A stretch of 44,055 nucleotides of DNA from JBBQAA01 sp038276395. GTDB taxonomy: Bacteria; Actinomycetota; Thermoleophilia; Solirubrobacterales; Solirubrobacteraceae. Below are positions 7,459 through 16,174 of this stretch, piece by piece. Within the stretch, counting starts at the first letter, position 1, and each line of letters begins with the position of its first letter. The position numbers were made by a program, and so were the translations under genes. The notes below the pieces were generated by a model. That model was not told the DNA's origin. It did no database searches and saw nothing but the letters and a program-made list of their open reading frames with translations. The stretch covers positions 1 through 44,055 of the forward strand of contig JBBQAA010000017.1 of assembly GCA_038276395.1 (NCBI GenBank), in the 5' to 3' direction.

Positions 7459-8329
7459 GTGGCCCCGCCCGGGCTTTCCGGCGTCAACCACGAGTGGGTG
7501 GACGCGGGCGCTCTGCGGACGCACGTCGCGCTGGCGGGAGATCCCGCGGCGCCGCCCGTGGTCCTCCTGCACGGCTGGCCCGAGCACTGGTACGCGTGGC
7601 GGCACGTGATCGGCCCGCTGGCCGAGGAATACCGGGTGATCGCCCCCGACCTGCGGGCTGGGCTGGACCGAGGCGCCCCACGGCGGATACGGCAAGGAGC
7701 AGCTTGCCTCGGACCTCCTGGCGCTGCTCGACGCGCTCGGGCTCGAGCGCGTCCGCCTCGTCGGCACGACTGGGGTGGCTTCGTCACCTGGCTCGTGGCC
7801 TGCCGCCACCCGGAGCGCGTGGAGCGGCTCGTCCAGGTCAACCGGCCACGGCTGGGTCTCGGTCTCCCCGGCCGCCGCCAAGGGGCTCGCGGGGTTCTGG
7901 TACATGCCGCTGATCGGCGCCCCTGTCCTCGGGCCCCGGCTCGTGGGCTCAGAGCGCTTCGTGCGCTTCCTGGAGTCCTGGTTCGACGAGGCGAGCGAGG
8001 CGTGGGAGCCCGAGGCGCGCGCGTCGTTCGTCTCCGTGCTCGGGCAGCCCGAGCGGGCGCGGGCGACGCAGCGGCTCTACGGGACCTGGTGGTACCGCGA
8101 GCTCGACCCCCTGTTCGCCGGGCGCTACGCGGCGCTCCGCCTCGATGTGCCCACGCTCTGGCTCCACGGTGCGCGGGACCGCGCGATCCGGCCCGAGCTG
8201 CTCCGGGGGTGGGAGGGGAGGGCGCGCGAGCTCACCTTCGAGCTCCTGCCCGAGCTCGGCCACTTCCCCTTCGAGGAGGCGCCGGAGCGGGTCGTGCCGC
8301 GGATCCGGGAGTTCCTAGGAGACCGCTGA
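7459..8329 (+). pseudogene. Alpha/beta hydrolase (epoxide-hydrolase-like), three frameshifts
   Basis: An alpha/beta hydrolase whose translation is continuous only across three indels. Segment one (GTG 7459 on) has PPVVLLHGWPEHWYAWRHVIGPLAEEYRVIAPDLR; near 7656-7661 it moves frame to GWTEAPHGGYGKEQLASDLLALLDALGLERVRLVG; near 7764 it returns to give DWGGFVTWLVACRHPERVERLVQVN (nucleophile Asp expected in G-H-D-W-G-G, the His codon being damaged); near 7842 it moves again to GHGWVSVSPAAAKG and ends at 8329 with VPTLWLHGARDRAI and the catalytic-His segment ELGHFPFEEAPE. The pattern fits deletions of 2, 1 and 2 bases. Its 3' end overlaps the convergent cyclase gene by 15 bp. Confidence 0.85.
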
Positions 8330-9256
8330 GGCGCAGCCGACGACGACCCGGTTGCGGCCCTGGCGCTTGGCTTCATAGAGGCTGCGGTCGACCTCGCCGA
8401 GCAGCGCGTCGGCGTCGTCGTGCTCGGCGGCCAGGGCGCCGCCGATCGAGACGGTGACGGCGATCGAGAGGCCCTCCCCGAGCTCCACCGGCTGCTCCAT
8501 CGCCGCGCGCACGGCCTCGGCGCGGAGCCGGAGTGTGGCCGCGTCGGGGACCTCCTCGAGCACGGCGAGGAACTCCTCCCCACCCATGCGCACGATCTCG
8601 TCCGCCCCGCGCACGCGCTCCCGCAGGCGGGCGGCGATCTCGACGAGCACGGCGTCCCCGGCACCGTGTCCGTGGCCGTCGTTGACATCCTTGAAGCGGT
8701 CGACGTCGAGGAGGAGGATCCCCGCGCTCGCCGCCCGTGCCGCGCACAGCCGCGCCGGTAGGGTGCGCCGGTTGGCCACGCCGGTCAGCGGGTCGACGGT
8801 GGACAGGCGCTGGGCCTCGGCCCGCGCGGCCTCGAGCGCCTGCTGGGCCGAGCGCATCTCGGTGACGTCGAGGATCGAGCCGTCGAGGAACCCCCGGCCG
8901 CCCTCCCGGCGCATCCGGCCGCGGTCGCGCACCCAGCGCAGCACCCCGTCGGCTCCGATCAGCCGGTACTCCACGTCGATCCAGCCGCTCGCCATGCCCG
9001 CGTGGTGCGCCTCCCGGAAGGAGTCCATGTCGTCGGGGTGGACGTAGTCCGCCCAGATCGCGGAGAGGCTGTTCTCGCGGGTCAGCCCGAGGAACCGCTC
9101 GCGGCACGGCCCGGCGAAGATCAGCCGGTAGGCCCCGTCGGGGAGGAACTCGCCGGTGTAGACGTACTCGTCGATGGCGTCGAGGATGCGGGTGAGGGTG
9201 GCGTGGGCCTCCGCGGGCGGGATGCCGCCGTTCAGCTCGGGGGGCAGGAGACGCAT
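8315..9256 (-). CDS. PAS-GGDEF diguanylate cyclase
   Basis: Makes the second messenger cyclic di-GMP from two GTP. Residues about 25-140 form a PAS domain with PAC motif (YRLIGADGVLRWVRDRGRMRREGG). A short coiled linker leads to the GGDEF domain: DPLTGVANRR, DVDRFKDVNDGHGHGAGDAVL, and the active site GGEEF at residues 225-229. An inhibitory I-site RxxD (RGAD, 216-219) stands exactly five residues before it, so product feedback inhibition is expected. No transmembrane segment is seen, so it is cytosolic. Start ATG 9256 (MRLLPPELNGG) is chosen because the frame farther upstream is antisense to the divergent gene. Confidence 0.93.
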   Translation of the reverse strand: MRLLPPELNGGIPPAEAHATLTRILDAIDEYVYTGEFLPDGAYRLIFAGPCRERFLGLTRENSLSAIWADYVHPDDMDSFREAHHAGMASGWIDVEYRLIGADGVLRWVRDRGRMRREGGRGFLDGSILDVTEMRSAQQALEAARAEAQRLSTVDPLTGVANRRTLPARLCAARAASAGILLLDVDRFKDVNDGHGHGAGDAVLVEIAARLRERVRGADEIVRMGGEEFLAVLEEVPDAATLRLRAEAVRAAMEQPVELGEGLSIAVTVSIGGALAAEHDDADALLGEVDRSLYEAKRQGRNRVVVGCASAVS

Positions 9257-9293
9257 CTTTCGTGGGTATCGGCACCGAGCGGGCCGAGCCTGA

Positions 9294-9316
9294 CCTGAGT
9301 CGGCGGGATACTCAGG
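9294..9316. promoter_or_regulatory. Inverted repeat CCTGAGT-N9-ACTCAGG in a divergent promoter region
   Basis: A perfect 7-bp inverted repeat (9294-9300 and 9310-9316) sits in the 63-bp gap between the cyclase and the Rossmann-protein gene, ending three bases before the ATG at 9320. It may be an operator or a hairpin that masks translation start. A related repeat with 6-bp arms occurs at 37767-37786. Confidence 0.5.
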
Positions 9317-9319
9317 GAG

Positions 9320-10435
9320 ATGGCGGATCCCGCGCGCGACTCGACCGTCCTCGTCGTCGGCCTCGGCGATCTCGGCGCGCGGATCGCCGACGCGCTCGCC
9401 CGGCTGCCGATGGGCCGCCTCGTGACCGCGGCGCGAAACCCCGAGCGGGCGAGCGAGGTCGCGGGCCGGGCGGCGATCGTGGCCGCGCTCGCCGACGGCG
9501 CGGCCCGGGTCCAGCCGGCCACGCTCGACCTCGACGCCCCCGGCGCGGCCGAGGCGCTCTTCGCCGAGCTCCGGCCCGACGTGGTCGTCGCGGCGGCCTC
9601 GCGGCACTCGTGGTGGCGCACGCCTGAGCCCCTCCGCGCCCTGCCCTACGGCGTCTGGGTCTCGCTTCAGGTCCCGCTCGTGCGGGCGCTCACCGAGGCG
9701 CGCGCGGCGGCGGCCCCGGCCGCGCGCGTCATCGCGCTCCCCCATCCCGACGTCGTCGGGCCCGTGCTCGCCGGGGTCGGGCTCGCGCCGGACTGCGGAG
9801 CGGGGAACGTGGCGGAGATCGCGGCGAAGATCGCCCACGCGGCGGCGGGGGCGGCGGGGGTCGAGCGCGCCCGGGTGCGCGTGCGGCTCGTCGCCCACCA
9901 CGCCGCCGAGCGCTACGCCTTCGGCGCCTTCGCGGACCTCGGCGGGAGCACGGCCCCGCCCACCGCGCCGCCCGTCCGGGCCGAGGTCACGGTGGACGGC
10001 GAGCCGCTCCCCGAGGACGCCGTGCGTGAGCTGCTCGCCGCTCCGCACCCGCTCGGCGCCGGCGTGGTCACGCATCAGATCACGGCCGCCGCCACCGCGA
10101 GCGCCGTCGCCGCCCTGCTCGGGGACACGCCGCGCGCCGTCCACCTGCCCGCCCCGGACGGTCGCCCCGGGGGCTATCCCGTCCTCGCCTCGCGCGCGGG
10201 CATCGCCCTCGACCTGCCCGCCGGCCTGGACGAGGAGTCCGCCCGCGGCGTGAACGTGGTGGCAGCGCGCTGGGACGGCGTGGAGCAGATCGCCGCCGAC
10301 GGCACGGTGACCTTCACCGACGCGGTGGCCGAGCTCTCCGAGGAGCTCCTCGGGCTCCGGCTCGAGCGCGTCGCGCCCGACGAGCACGGTGCCGTCGGCG
10401 CCGAGCTCCGGGCGCGGGCGGCGGCTACGCGCTGA
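9320..10435 (+). CDS. NAD(P)-binding Rossmann-fold protein (saccharopine-dehydrogenase-like)
   Basis: A 371-residue protein starting with a Rossmann dinucleotide motif, VLVVGLGDLGARIADAL (G-x-G-x-x-G), followed by an Arg-containing second strand (VTAARNPERA) that suggests NADP. LDLDAPGAAEALFAELRPDVVVAAAS is a typical Rossmann continuation. The middle contains ALPHPDVVGPVLAGVGLAPDCGAGNVAEIAAKI, and the C-terminal half is a possible substrate domain (VTHQITAAATASAVAALLGD). It resembles saccharopine-reductase-type or homoserine-dehydrogenase-type folds but I cannot name a substrate. It is divergent from the cyclase and overlaps the convergent lhr 3' end by 11 bp. Confidence 0.75.
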   Translation: MADPARDSTVLVVGLGDLGARIADALARLPMGRLVTAARNPERASEVAGRAAIVAALADGAARVQPATLDLDAPGAAEALFAELRPDVVVAAASRHSWWRTPEPLRALPYGVWVSLQVPLVRALTEARAAAAPAARVIALPHPDVVGPVLAGVGLAPDCGAGNVAEIAAKIAHAAAGAAGVERARVRVRLVAHHAAERYAFGAFADLGGSTAPPTAPPVRAEVTVDGEPLPEDAVRELLAAPHPLGAGVVTHQITAAATASAVAALLGDTPRAVHLPAPDGRPGGYPVLASRAGIALDLPAGLDEESARGVNVVAARWDGVEQIAADGTVTFTDAVAELSEELLGLRLERVAPDEHGAVGAELRARAAATR

Positions 10436-13400
10436 GCGAGACCTTCCGCGGCCCGGCCCGGAAGCCGGCGGCGATGAGGCGCTCCTCGACGACCGAGCCG
10501 ACGACCGGCTCGCCGTCGACGCGCTCGAGCGCGAGGCGCTTCAGCCGCCCGGCCCGGACGTGGGCGGCGAGGGCGGCGAGGGCGGGCTCGACCCGCGGAT
10601 CCGCGGGGTCGCAGAGGGTCTGCATCCCCCGCCCGCCACGCTCGAGGTAGAGGGTCGGCTCGGCGTCGAGGAGCACGACGTGCGCCCCGGCCTGGCGGGC
10701 GGGGCGGCGAGTCTCGCCCTCGCGCCGCGGCCAGGGCAGCACGGCCCCGTAGGGCTGGGCCGGATCGGTGGCGGCGAGGACGAGGGCCGCGCTCTCGCCG
10801 GGGCCGGGGTCGCGCTGCGCCCGCAGGCGCTCGACGGCGCCCGGCAGCGCGAACTGCGCGCCGCCGAGGCCCTCGACGAAGTAGCCGCGCCGGGCGATCC
10901 CGAGCGTCTCCAGGGAGCCGAGCGCGTCGTAGAGCGCGGCGAAGCCGCCGGGGATCCCCTCGGCCAGCACCTGCTCGCGGGTGAGGATCCCGTAGCGCTC
11001 GAGCAGGAGCTCGGCGCTCGCGCGGCGCTTGGCGACTGGGTCGGGCTCGGCGCGAAAGAGCGGCGCCGTCAGCGACCAGCGCCCCTGGACCTCTGCCGCG
11101 GCCCCCGTCCGCCGTGTGCCGAAGCGCCGTGCGGCGCCGCGGCGCGCACGCTCGCGCTGCGCCCGCGCCAGGGTCAGCCGCGGCGCGCGCAGCGGCGCCC
11201 AGGCGTCGTTCGTTGCCTCGCCCGCCCACGCGAGATCCCACAGCGCCTCCTGCAGCTCTTCGGGCGGCAGGTCGATCTCCGCCAGCAGGTCGGTGAAGAA
11301 CGCCGCGCCCGCCTCGAGCCGTGCGCGGAGGAGCGCGTGGGCCGGCGTGTCCGGGGCCTCACCGCGGCCGGGCGGCGGCCCGACGTGGGCGACGTCCTCG
11401 CGGAAGTAGGGCGCCACACGGCCCGAGCTGCGCCCGAGCGCCCCGGCGCCGAGCCAGACGAGCTCGCCCGAGGCGCAGAGCTGGTCGAGCCAGGCCGGCG
11501 AGTAGGCGCCGAGCCGGCGGGGGAGGACATCGCGCTCCCAGGTCTCCGGCGTCAGCGCCAGCCCCTGGAGCGGGACGAGCACCTCGCGCAGGCGGTCGAT
11601 CCCGGCTCCCGCCGGGGGGTGGCGGTCGACGCCCTGCCAGCCGGGCAGGAAGCGGGCGAGGGCGCGCTGGTCGGCGGGCTCGATCTCCTTGCGCAGCGCG
11701 GCCAGCGAGGCGCGGCGCAGGCGGCGGAGGACCTCGGCGTCGCACCACTCGCGCTCGCTCCCGCCAGGCCGGAGCTCGCCGCGGACGACGGCGCCCTCGG
11801 ACTCGAGCGCCCGCAACGCCGGTTCGGGGTCGAGGCGGTAGCGCGCCCGCGCGTCGGCCGTCGTGAACGGCCCGTGCGTGCGCGCGTAGCGGCGCATGAC
11901 CTCGACGAGAGCGTCCGGGACGTCGGCGGTGAACGCCTCGGGCAGGCCGCCCGGCGGCACGACGCCGAGCGCGTCGCGGAGGAGACCCGCGTCCTGGGCG
12001 GCGATGAAGCGCTCCTCGCCGCCCACGCGCACGCGCACGGCGCGGCGCTCGGCGGCGAGGTCTGCGAGCAGGCGCTGGGCGTCGACGCCGGGCGTCACGC
12101 GCGCGGCGGCCTCCTCCGGCGTGAGGTCGCCGAGCCGGCGCAGCGCGTCGTGCAGCTCGTCGCGCGTCGAGGCGCGCATCCGCTCCGCGCGGAGCTGCAG
12201 GTCCTCCTCGACGGCGGCGAGCGCGCCGGGGTCGATCAGCTCGCGCAGCTCCTCCTGGCCGAGCAGCTCGCGCAGGAGGTCGCGGTCGAGCGAGAGCGCG
12301 GCGGCGCGGCGTTCGGCGTTCGGCGTGTCCCCCTCGTACATGTAGGTGGCCACGTAGTCGAAGAGCAGCGAGGAGGCGAAGGGCGAGGCGGTCTGCGTCT
12401 CGACCTCGACGAGCGAGAGCTCGCGGCGGTGCAGCCGGCGCAGGAGATCGGTCGCGCCGGGCACGTCGAGCACGTCGCGCAGGCACTCGCGGTAGGTCTC
12501 GAGGACGATGGGGAAGTCGCCGTAGCGCTTGGCCACCTCGAGCAGCGACTGCGCTTTGAGCCGCTGCTGCCACAGCGGCGTGCGCTTGCCCGGGTAGGCG
12601 CGCGGGATGAGCAGCGCGCGCCCCGCGTTCTCGCGGAAGCGCGCGCCGAACAGCGCGCTCGCGCCGAGCTCGGCCACGACGCGGTCCTCGAGCTCGTCGG
12701 GCTCGATCATGACGAGCTCGATGCCCGGGGGCTCGTCGGCGTCGGGCAGGTGAACGATGATCCCGTCGTCGGAGCAGATCGCGTCGGACTCGAGGCCGAA
12801 CTCCTCGCGGATGCGGGCGGAGAGCGCGAGGCCCCAGGCGGCGTGGACGCGACCGCCGTAGGGGGAGAGGACGCACAGGCGCCAGTCGCCGATCTCGTCG
12901 CGGAAGCGCTCGACGACGAGCGTGCGGTCGCTGGGGATGACGCGCGTGGCCGCCTCCTGCTCGCGCAGGAACTCGAGCAGGTTCCTGGCCGCGCGGCGGT
13001 CGAGGTCGTACTGGGCGGCGAGCGTCTCGGCGCTCATCCCGAGCGCCTCGCGGGAGAAGGCGCCGATCGCCTCGCCGAGCTCCTTGGGGCGCCCGACGGA
13101 GTCCCCGCGCCAGAAGGGCACGGCGCCGGGCGCGCCGGGCGCGGGGGTGACGATGACCCGGTCGCGGCCGATCTCCTCGATCCGCCAGGTCGAGGCGCCG
13201 AGCAGGAAGGTCTGCCCCGGGCGCGCCTCGTAGACCATCTCCTCGTCGAGCTCTCCCACGCGCCGGCCGTCGGGCAGGGTGACGGAGAAGAGCCCGCGGT
13301 CGGGGATCGTGCCCGCGTTGGTGATCGCGAGCGCACGGGCCCCCTTGCGCGGGCGGAGGACGCCGGCCAGGCGATCCCACACGATGCGCGGCCTGAGCTC

Positions 13401-14849
13401 GGCGAAGTCGCTCGAGGGATAGCGGCCGTCGAGCATGTCGAGGACGTTCTCGAACAGCGGGCGGGGCAGCTCGGCGAAGGAGTGCGTGCGCGTGACGAGC
13501 GCGTAGAGCTCGTCGACGGCGAGCGGCTCCTCCTCGCCCGCCACCGCGGCCATGGCCACGATCTGCTGGGCGAGCACGTCGAGCGGGTTGCGCGGCACGA
13601 CCGTCGGCTCGATCGCGCCCTCGCGCATCCGCCGCGCGACGACGGCGCACTCGAGCAGGTCGGCGCGGAACTTGGGGAAGATCCGCCCCTTGGAGACGTC
13701 GCCGACGTTGTGACCGGCGCGGCCGATGCGCTGCAGGCCGCGGGCGACGGACTTCGGGGACTCGACCTGGAGGACGAGGTCGACGGCGCCCATGTCGATC
13801 CCCAGCTCGAGCGAGGAGGTGGCCACGAGGCAGGGCAGCTCGCCCGCCTTCAGCATCTCCTCGACGACGAGCCGCTCCTCCCGCGCGAGCGAGCCGTGAT
13901 GAGCGCGGGCGACCTCGCGGGGAGCCGCGCCCTCCGGCAGGTTCTCGCCCGCGAGCTCGTTCAGCCTGAGCGCCAGGCGCTCGGCGCCGCGGCGGTTGTT
14001 GACGAAGACGAGCGTCGAGCGATGCTCCTCGACGAGCTTCAGCAGCTCGGGGTAGATGGCGGGCCAGATCGAGCGCCGCGTCGCCTCCCCACCCTCCAGC
14101 GGGTCGAGGGACTGTCCCTCCCCAGGTTCGACCATCGACTCAACGGGCACGTGGATCTTCAGGTCGAGCGCCTTGCGCACGCCGGTGTCGATGACCCGGC
14201 AGGTGCGCGACGGGCCGACCATGAAGCGCCCGACCTCCTCGAGCGGGCTCTGCGTGGCCGAGAGGCCGATGCGCTGGATCCGACCACCGGCTCCGCCGGC
14301 GGTGCCCGGCTCGGGGTTCAGAGCCGAGAGCCGCTCGAGCGTGAGCGCGAGGTGCGCGCCGCGCTTCGTCGCGGCCACGGCGTGGATCTCGTCGACGACC
14401 ACCTGCTCGACTCCGGTCAGGAACTCCCGCGCGCGCGAGGTGAGCATCAGGTAGAGCGACTCCGGAGTCGTGATGAGGATGTCGGGCGGCGTGCGCAGCA
14501 TCTGCGCGCGGTCTCTCTGCGGCGTGTCGCCGGTGCGGATCGCCACGCGGAGGTCGGCTCCGATCCCGCGCAGCGGCGCGCGCAGGTTCCGCTCGATGTC
14601 GTGGGAGAGCGCCTTCAGCGGCGAGACGTAGACGAGCCGGGTGCCGCCGTGCGGGTTCGGCGTCGTGGCCAGCCGGTCGAGGCCGGAGAGGAAGGCGGCG
14701 AGCGTCTTGCCCGATCCCGTGGGCGCGGAGAGGAGCACGTGCTCGCCCGTGGCGATGGCCGGCCACGCCTGCCGCTGCGCTTCGGTCGGCCCCGCGAAGG
14801 CGGTGGCGAACCACTCCTGCGTGCGCGGTGAGAAGGAGGAGAGCGGCAC
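10425..14849 (-). CDS. lhr: Lhr (large helicase-related) ATP-dependent helicase
   Basis: Full-length superfamily-2 helicase of 1474 residues, the usual size of bacterial Lhr. Walker A APTGSGKT is at residues 42-49 and the Walker B DEIH at 153-156; the RecA2 domain carries TSSLELGIDMGAVDLVLQ and QRIGRAGH. It continues through the winged-helix and Lhr-specific domain and the large C-terminal domain. Known Lhr proteins translocate 3' to 5' on DNA and act in repair; a uracil-DNA glycosylase activity has been reported for the E. coli protein. GTG start at 14849, 21 bp after the udgB stop, so it is the last gene of a long operon. A variable loop (EPGEGQSLDPLEGGEA) contains the palindrome at 14106-14120. 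Confidence 0.96.
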   Translation of the reverse strand: MPLSSFSPRTQEWFATAFAGPTEAQRQAWPAIATGEHVLLSAPTGSGKTLAAFLSGLDRLATTPNPHGGTRLVYVSPLKALSHDIERNLRAPLRGIGADLRVAIRTGDTPQRDRAQMLRTPPDILITTPESLYLMLTSRAREFLTGVEQVVVDEIHAVAATKRGAHLALTLERLSALNPEPGTAGGAGGRIQRIGLSATQSPLEEVGRFMVGPSRTCRVIDTGVRKALDLKIHVPVESMVEPGEGQSLDPLEGGEATRRSIWPAIYPELLKLVEEHRSTLVFVNNRRGAERLALRLNELAGENLPEGAAPREVARAHHGSLAREERLVVEEMLKAGELPCLVATSSLELGIDMGAVDLVLQVESPKSVARGLQRIGRAGHNVGDVSKGRIFPKFRADLLECAVVARRMREGAIEPTVVPRNPLDVLAQQIVAMAAVAGEEEPLAVDELYALVTRTHSFAELPRPLFENVLDMLDGRYPSSDFAELRPRIVWDRLAGVLRPRKGARALAITNAGTIPDRGLFSVTLPDGRRVGELDEEMVYEARPGQTFLLGASTWRIEEIGRDRVIVTPAPGAPGAVPFWRGDSVGRPKELGEAIGAFSREALGMSAETLAAQYDLDRRAARNLLEFLREQEAATRVIPSDRTLVVERFRDEIGDWRLCVLSPYGGRVHAAWGLALSARIREEFGLESDAICSDDGIIVHLPDADEPPGIELVMIEPDELEDRVVAELGASALFGARFRENAGRALLIPRAYPGKRTPLWQQRLKAQSLLEVAKRYGDFPIVLETYRECLRDVLDVPGATDLLRRLHRRELSLVEVETQTASPFASSLLFDYVATYMYEGDTPNAERRAAALSLDRDLLRELLGQEELRELIDPGALAAVEEDLQLRAERMRASTRDELHDALRRLGDLTPEEAAARVTPGVDAQRLLADLAAERRAVRVRVGGEERFIAAQDAGLLRDALGVVPPGGLPEAFTADVPDALVEVMRRYARTHGPFTTADARARYRLDPEPALRALESEGAVVRGELRPGGSEREWCDAEVLRRLRRASLAALRKEIEPADQRALARFLPGWQGVDRHPPAGAGIDRLREVLVPLQGLALTPETWERDVLPRRLGAYSPAWLDQLCASGELVWLGAGALGRSSGRVAPYFREDVAHVGPPPGRGEAPDTPAHALLRARLEAGAAFFTDLLAEIDLPPEELQEALWDLAWAGEATNDAWAPLRAPRLTLARAQRERARRGAARRFGTRRTGAAAEVQGRWSLTAPLFRAEPDPVAKRRASAELLLERYGILTREQVLAEGIPGGFAALYDALGSLETLGIARRGYFVEGLGGAQFALPGAVERLRAQRDPGPGESAALVLAATDPAQPYGAVLPWPRREGETRRPARQAGAHVVLLDAEPTLYLERGGRGMQTLCDPADPRVEPALAALAAHVRAGRLKRLALERVDGEPVVGSVVEERLIAAGFRAGPRKVSLSA
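14106..14120. repeat. Palindrome GAGGGAC-T-GTCCCTC inside lhr
   Basis: A perfect 7-bp inverted repeat with one central base, matching the core of the intergenic palindrome at 3783-3799. It falls in a stretch of Lhr between VPVESM and RSIWPAIYPE, where family members vary in length, so it may be an inserted repeat unit tolerated in frame. Confidence 0.7.
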
Positions 14850-14870
14850 GGTGGGGAAGGTACGCGAGCC

Positions 14871-15539
14871 TCAAGAGGCCGTCGCGCGCGCGAGCACGTC
14901 GTCCATCATCGCCGGTGTCAGCCGACCCGTGAACGTGTTCTGCTGGCTCGGGTGAAAGCACCCGAGGAGCGCGAGGCCGCCGCTCTGCGCCTCGGCGCCG
15001 TGCCCGAACCGGGGGCGCGGGCGGCGGTCTGGCTCGAGCGCGCGCCAGGCGGCGTCCCAGCCGAAGGCGCCGAGGCACACGACGGTGCGCAGGGTGGGCC
15101 GCAGCAGCGCGAGCTCGCGGTCAAGGAACGGCGCGCAGGCGTCCCGCTCGGCGGGCGAAGGACGGTTGGCGGGCGGCGCGCACCTGACCGCGGCGGTCAC
15201 GTAGGCGCCGTGCAGGGCGAGGCCGTCGCCCGGGTGCAGCGACTCCGGCTGGTTGGCGAGCCCGGCGCGGTGCAGCGCGGCGAAGAGGAAGTCCCCCGAG
15301 CGATCGCCTGTGAACACGCGCCCGGTGCGGTTGGCGCCGTGGGCGGCCGGGGCGAGGCCGAGCAGGAGGATCCGCGCGGAGGGGTCCCCGAACCCCGGCA
15401 CGGGGCGCCCCCAGTACTCCTCCTCGCGAAACGCGGCGCGCTTCTCCCGCGCGACGGTCTCGCGCCAGGCCACGAGCCGCGGGCAGGCGCGGCACGCCGT
15501 GACCTCCGCGGCCAGCGCGCCGAAGGCGTCCGGCCTCAC
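14871..15539 (-). CDS. udgB: Family-5 uracil-DNA glycosylase (UdgB)
   Basis: Removes uracil and related deaminated bases from DNA, 222 residues. It has the N-terminal CRACPRL cysteine pair of the iron-sulfur-containing UDG families 4 and 5, and the family-5 active-site motif GLAPAAHGANRTGRVFTGDRSG, in which Ala replaces the catalytic Asp/Glu used by other families. AAVRCAPPANRPSPAE and FHPSQQNTFTGRLT supply the remaining cysteine and the His motif. It begins with GTG at 15539, overlapping the tetR stop as GTGA, and is followed by lhr, making a repair pair in the same operon. Confidence 0.94.
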   Translation of the reverse strand: MRPDAFGALAAEVTACRACPRLVAWRETVAREKRAAFREEEYWGRPVPGFGDPSARILLLGLAPAAHGANRTGRVFTGDRSGDFLFAALHRAGLANQPESLHPGDGLALHGAYVTAAVRCAPPANRPSPAERDACAPFLDRELALLRPTLRTVVCLGAFGWDAAWRALEPDRRPRPRFGHGAEAQSGGLALLGCFHPSQQNTFTGRLTPAMMDDVLARATAS

Positions 15540-16174
15540 GCGTTCTGGGCGAGCATCCCCGCCGTCAGGCGATCGATGACGGGCTCGAGCTCCCAGACGT
15601 CGGCGGGCTCCCCGAGCCGCATGTGGCGCGAGACGAGCTCGACGATCGCGCCGATGACGGCCACGGCGTCGAGCGGCGAGGCGAAGCCCGGCGCCTCGCC
15701 CTCGGAGTTCTCGCGCGCGAGGAGCTCGGCGAAGGAGGCGACGATCTGGTCGCGCCGGCCCGCGGCGCGCGGCCCGGCGCCGATGATCTGCACGAGCAGG
15801 GTCTGGCCCTCGTTCGGGTGCTCGGAGAGCGCGGTGAGGAAGGCGTGCGTGCGCGCGCGGCGGCGGCTCGCGGGGTCCTCCCCCGCCGTCTCCGAGGCTT
15901 CGCGGATCGCACCCATGACGACCTCGGCGGCCGCGTCCCACAGCGCGACGATGCAGTCCTCCTTGTTGCCGAAGTGCTCGTAGAACGTCGCCTTGGACAT
16001 GCCCGCCTCGCGCGCGATGCCCTCGGCGCTCGCGCTCGCGTAACCCTCGCGGGCGAACACGGCCGCGGCCACGCGGAGCAGACGCCGGCGCTGCCGGGCG
16101 GAGCGCACCTCGGGCGGCGGCGCGTGGCGCCCGCGGGGGGCCGGTCCCTGCTCCCCGACTCGGTCGGCGCTCAC
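15536..16174 (-). CDS. TetR-family transcriptional regulator
   Basis: A 212-residue TetR-type repressor. The N-terminal helix-turn-helix is textbook: RRRLLRVAAAVFAREGYASASAEGIAREAGMSKATFYEHFGNKEDCIVALWD (about residues 24-75). The C-terminal ligand/dimer domain is all-helical with RTHAFLTALSEHPNEGQTLLVQIIGAGP. GTG start at 16174 overlaps the rmlB stop as GTGA, and its own stop overlaps the udgB start the same way. Being embedded in an operon between sugar-nucleotide and repair genes, it may autoregulate the operon or simply be co-transcribed; no operator was identified. Confidence 0.92.
   Translation of the reverse strand: MSADRVGEQGPAPRGRHAPPPEVRSARQRRRLLRVAAAVFAREGYASASAEGIAREAGMSKATFYEHFGNKEDCIVALWDAAAEVVMGAIREASETAGEDPASRRRARTHAFLTALSEHPNEGQTLLVQIIGAGPRAAGRRDQIVASFAELLARENSEGEAPGFASPLDAVAVIGAIVELVSRHMRLGEPADVWELEPVIDRLTAGMLAQNA

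Noticed and set aside
10389..14831. A 1480-codon plus-strand open frame covering lhr
   Set aside because: It is an antisense shadow produced by the codon bias of very GC-rich genes; the translation is a low-complexity Arg/Glu/Asp/Leu-rich string with no domain, while the minus strand encodes a complete Lhr.
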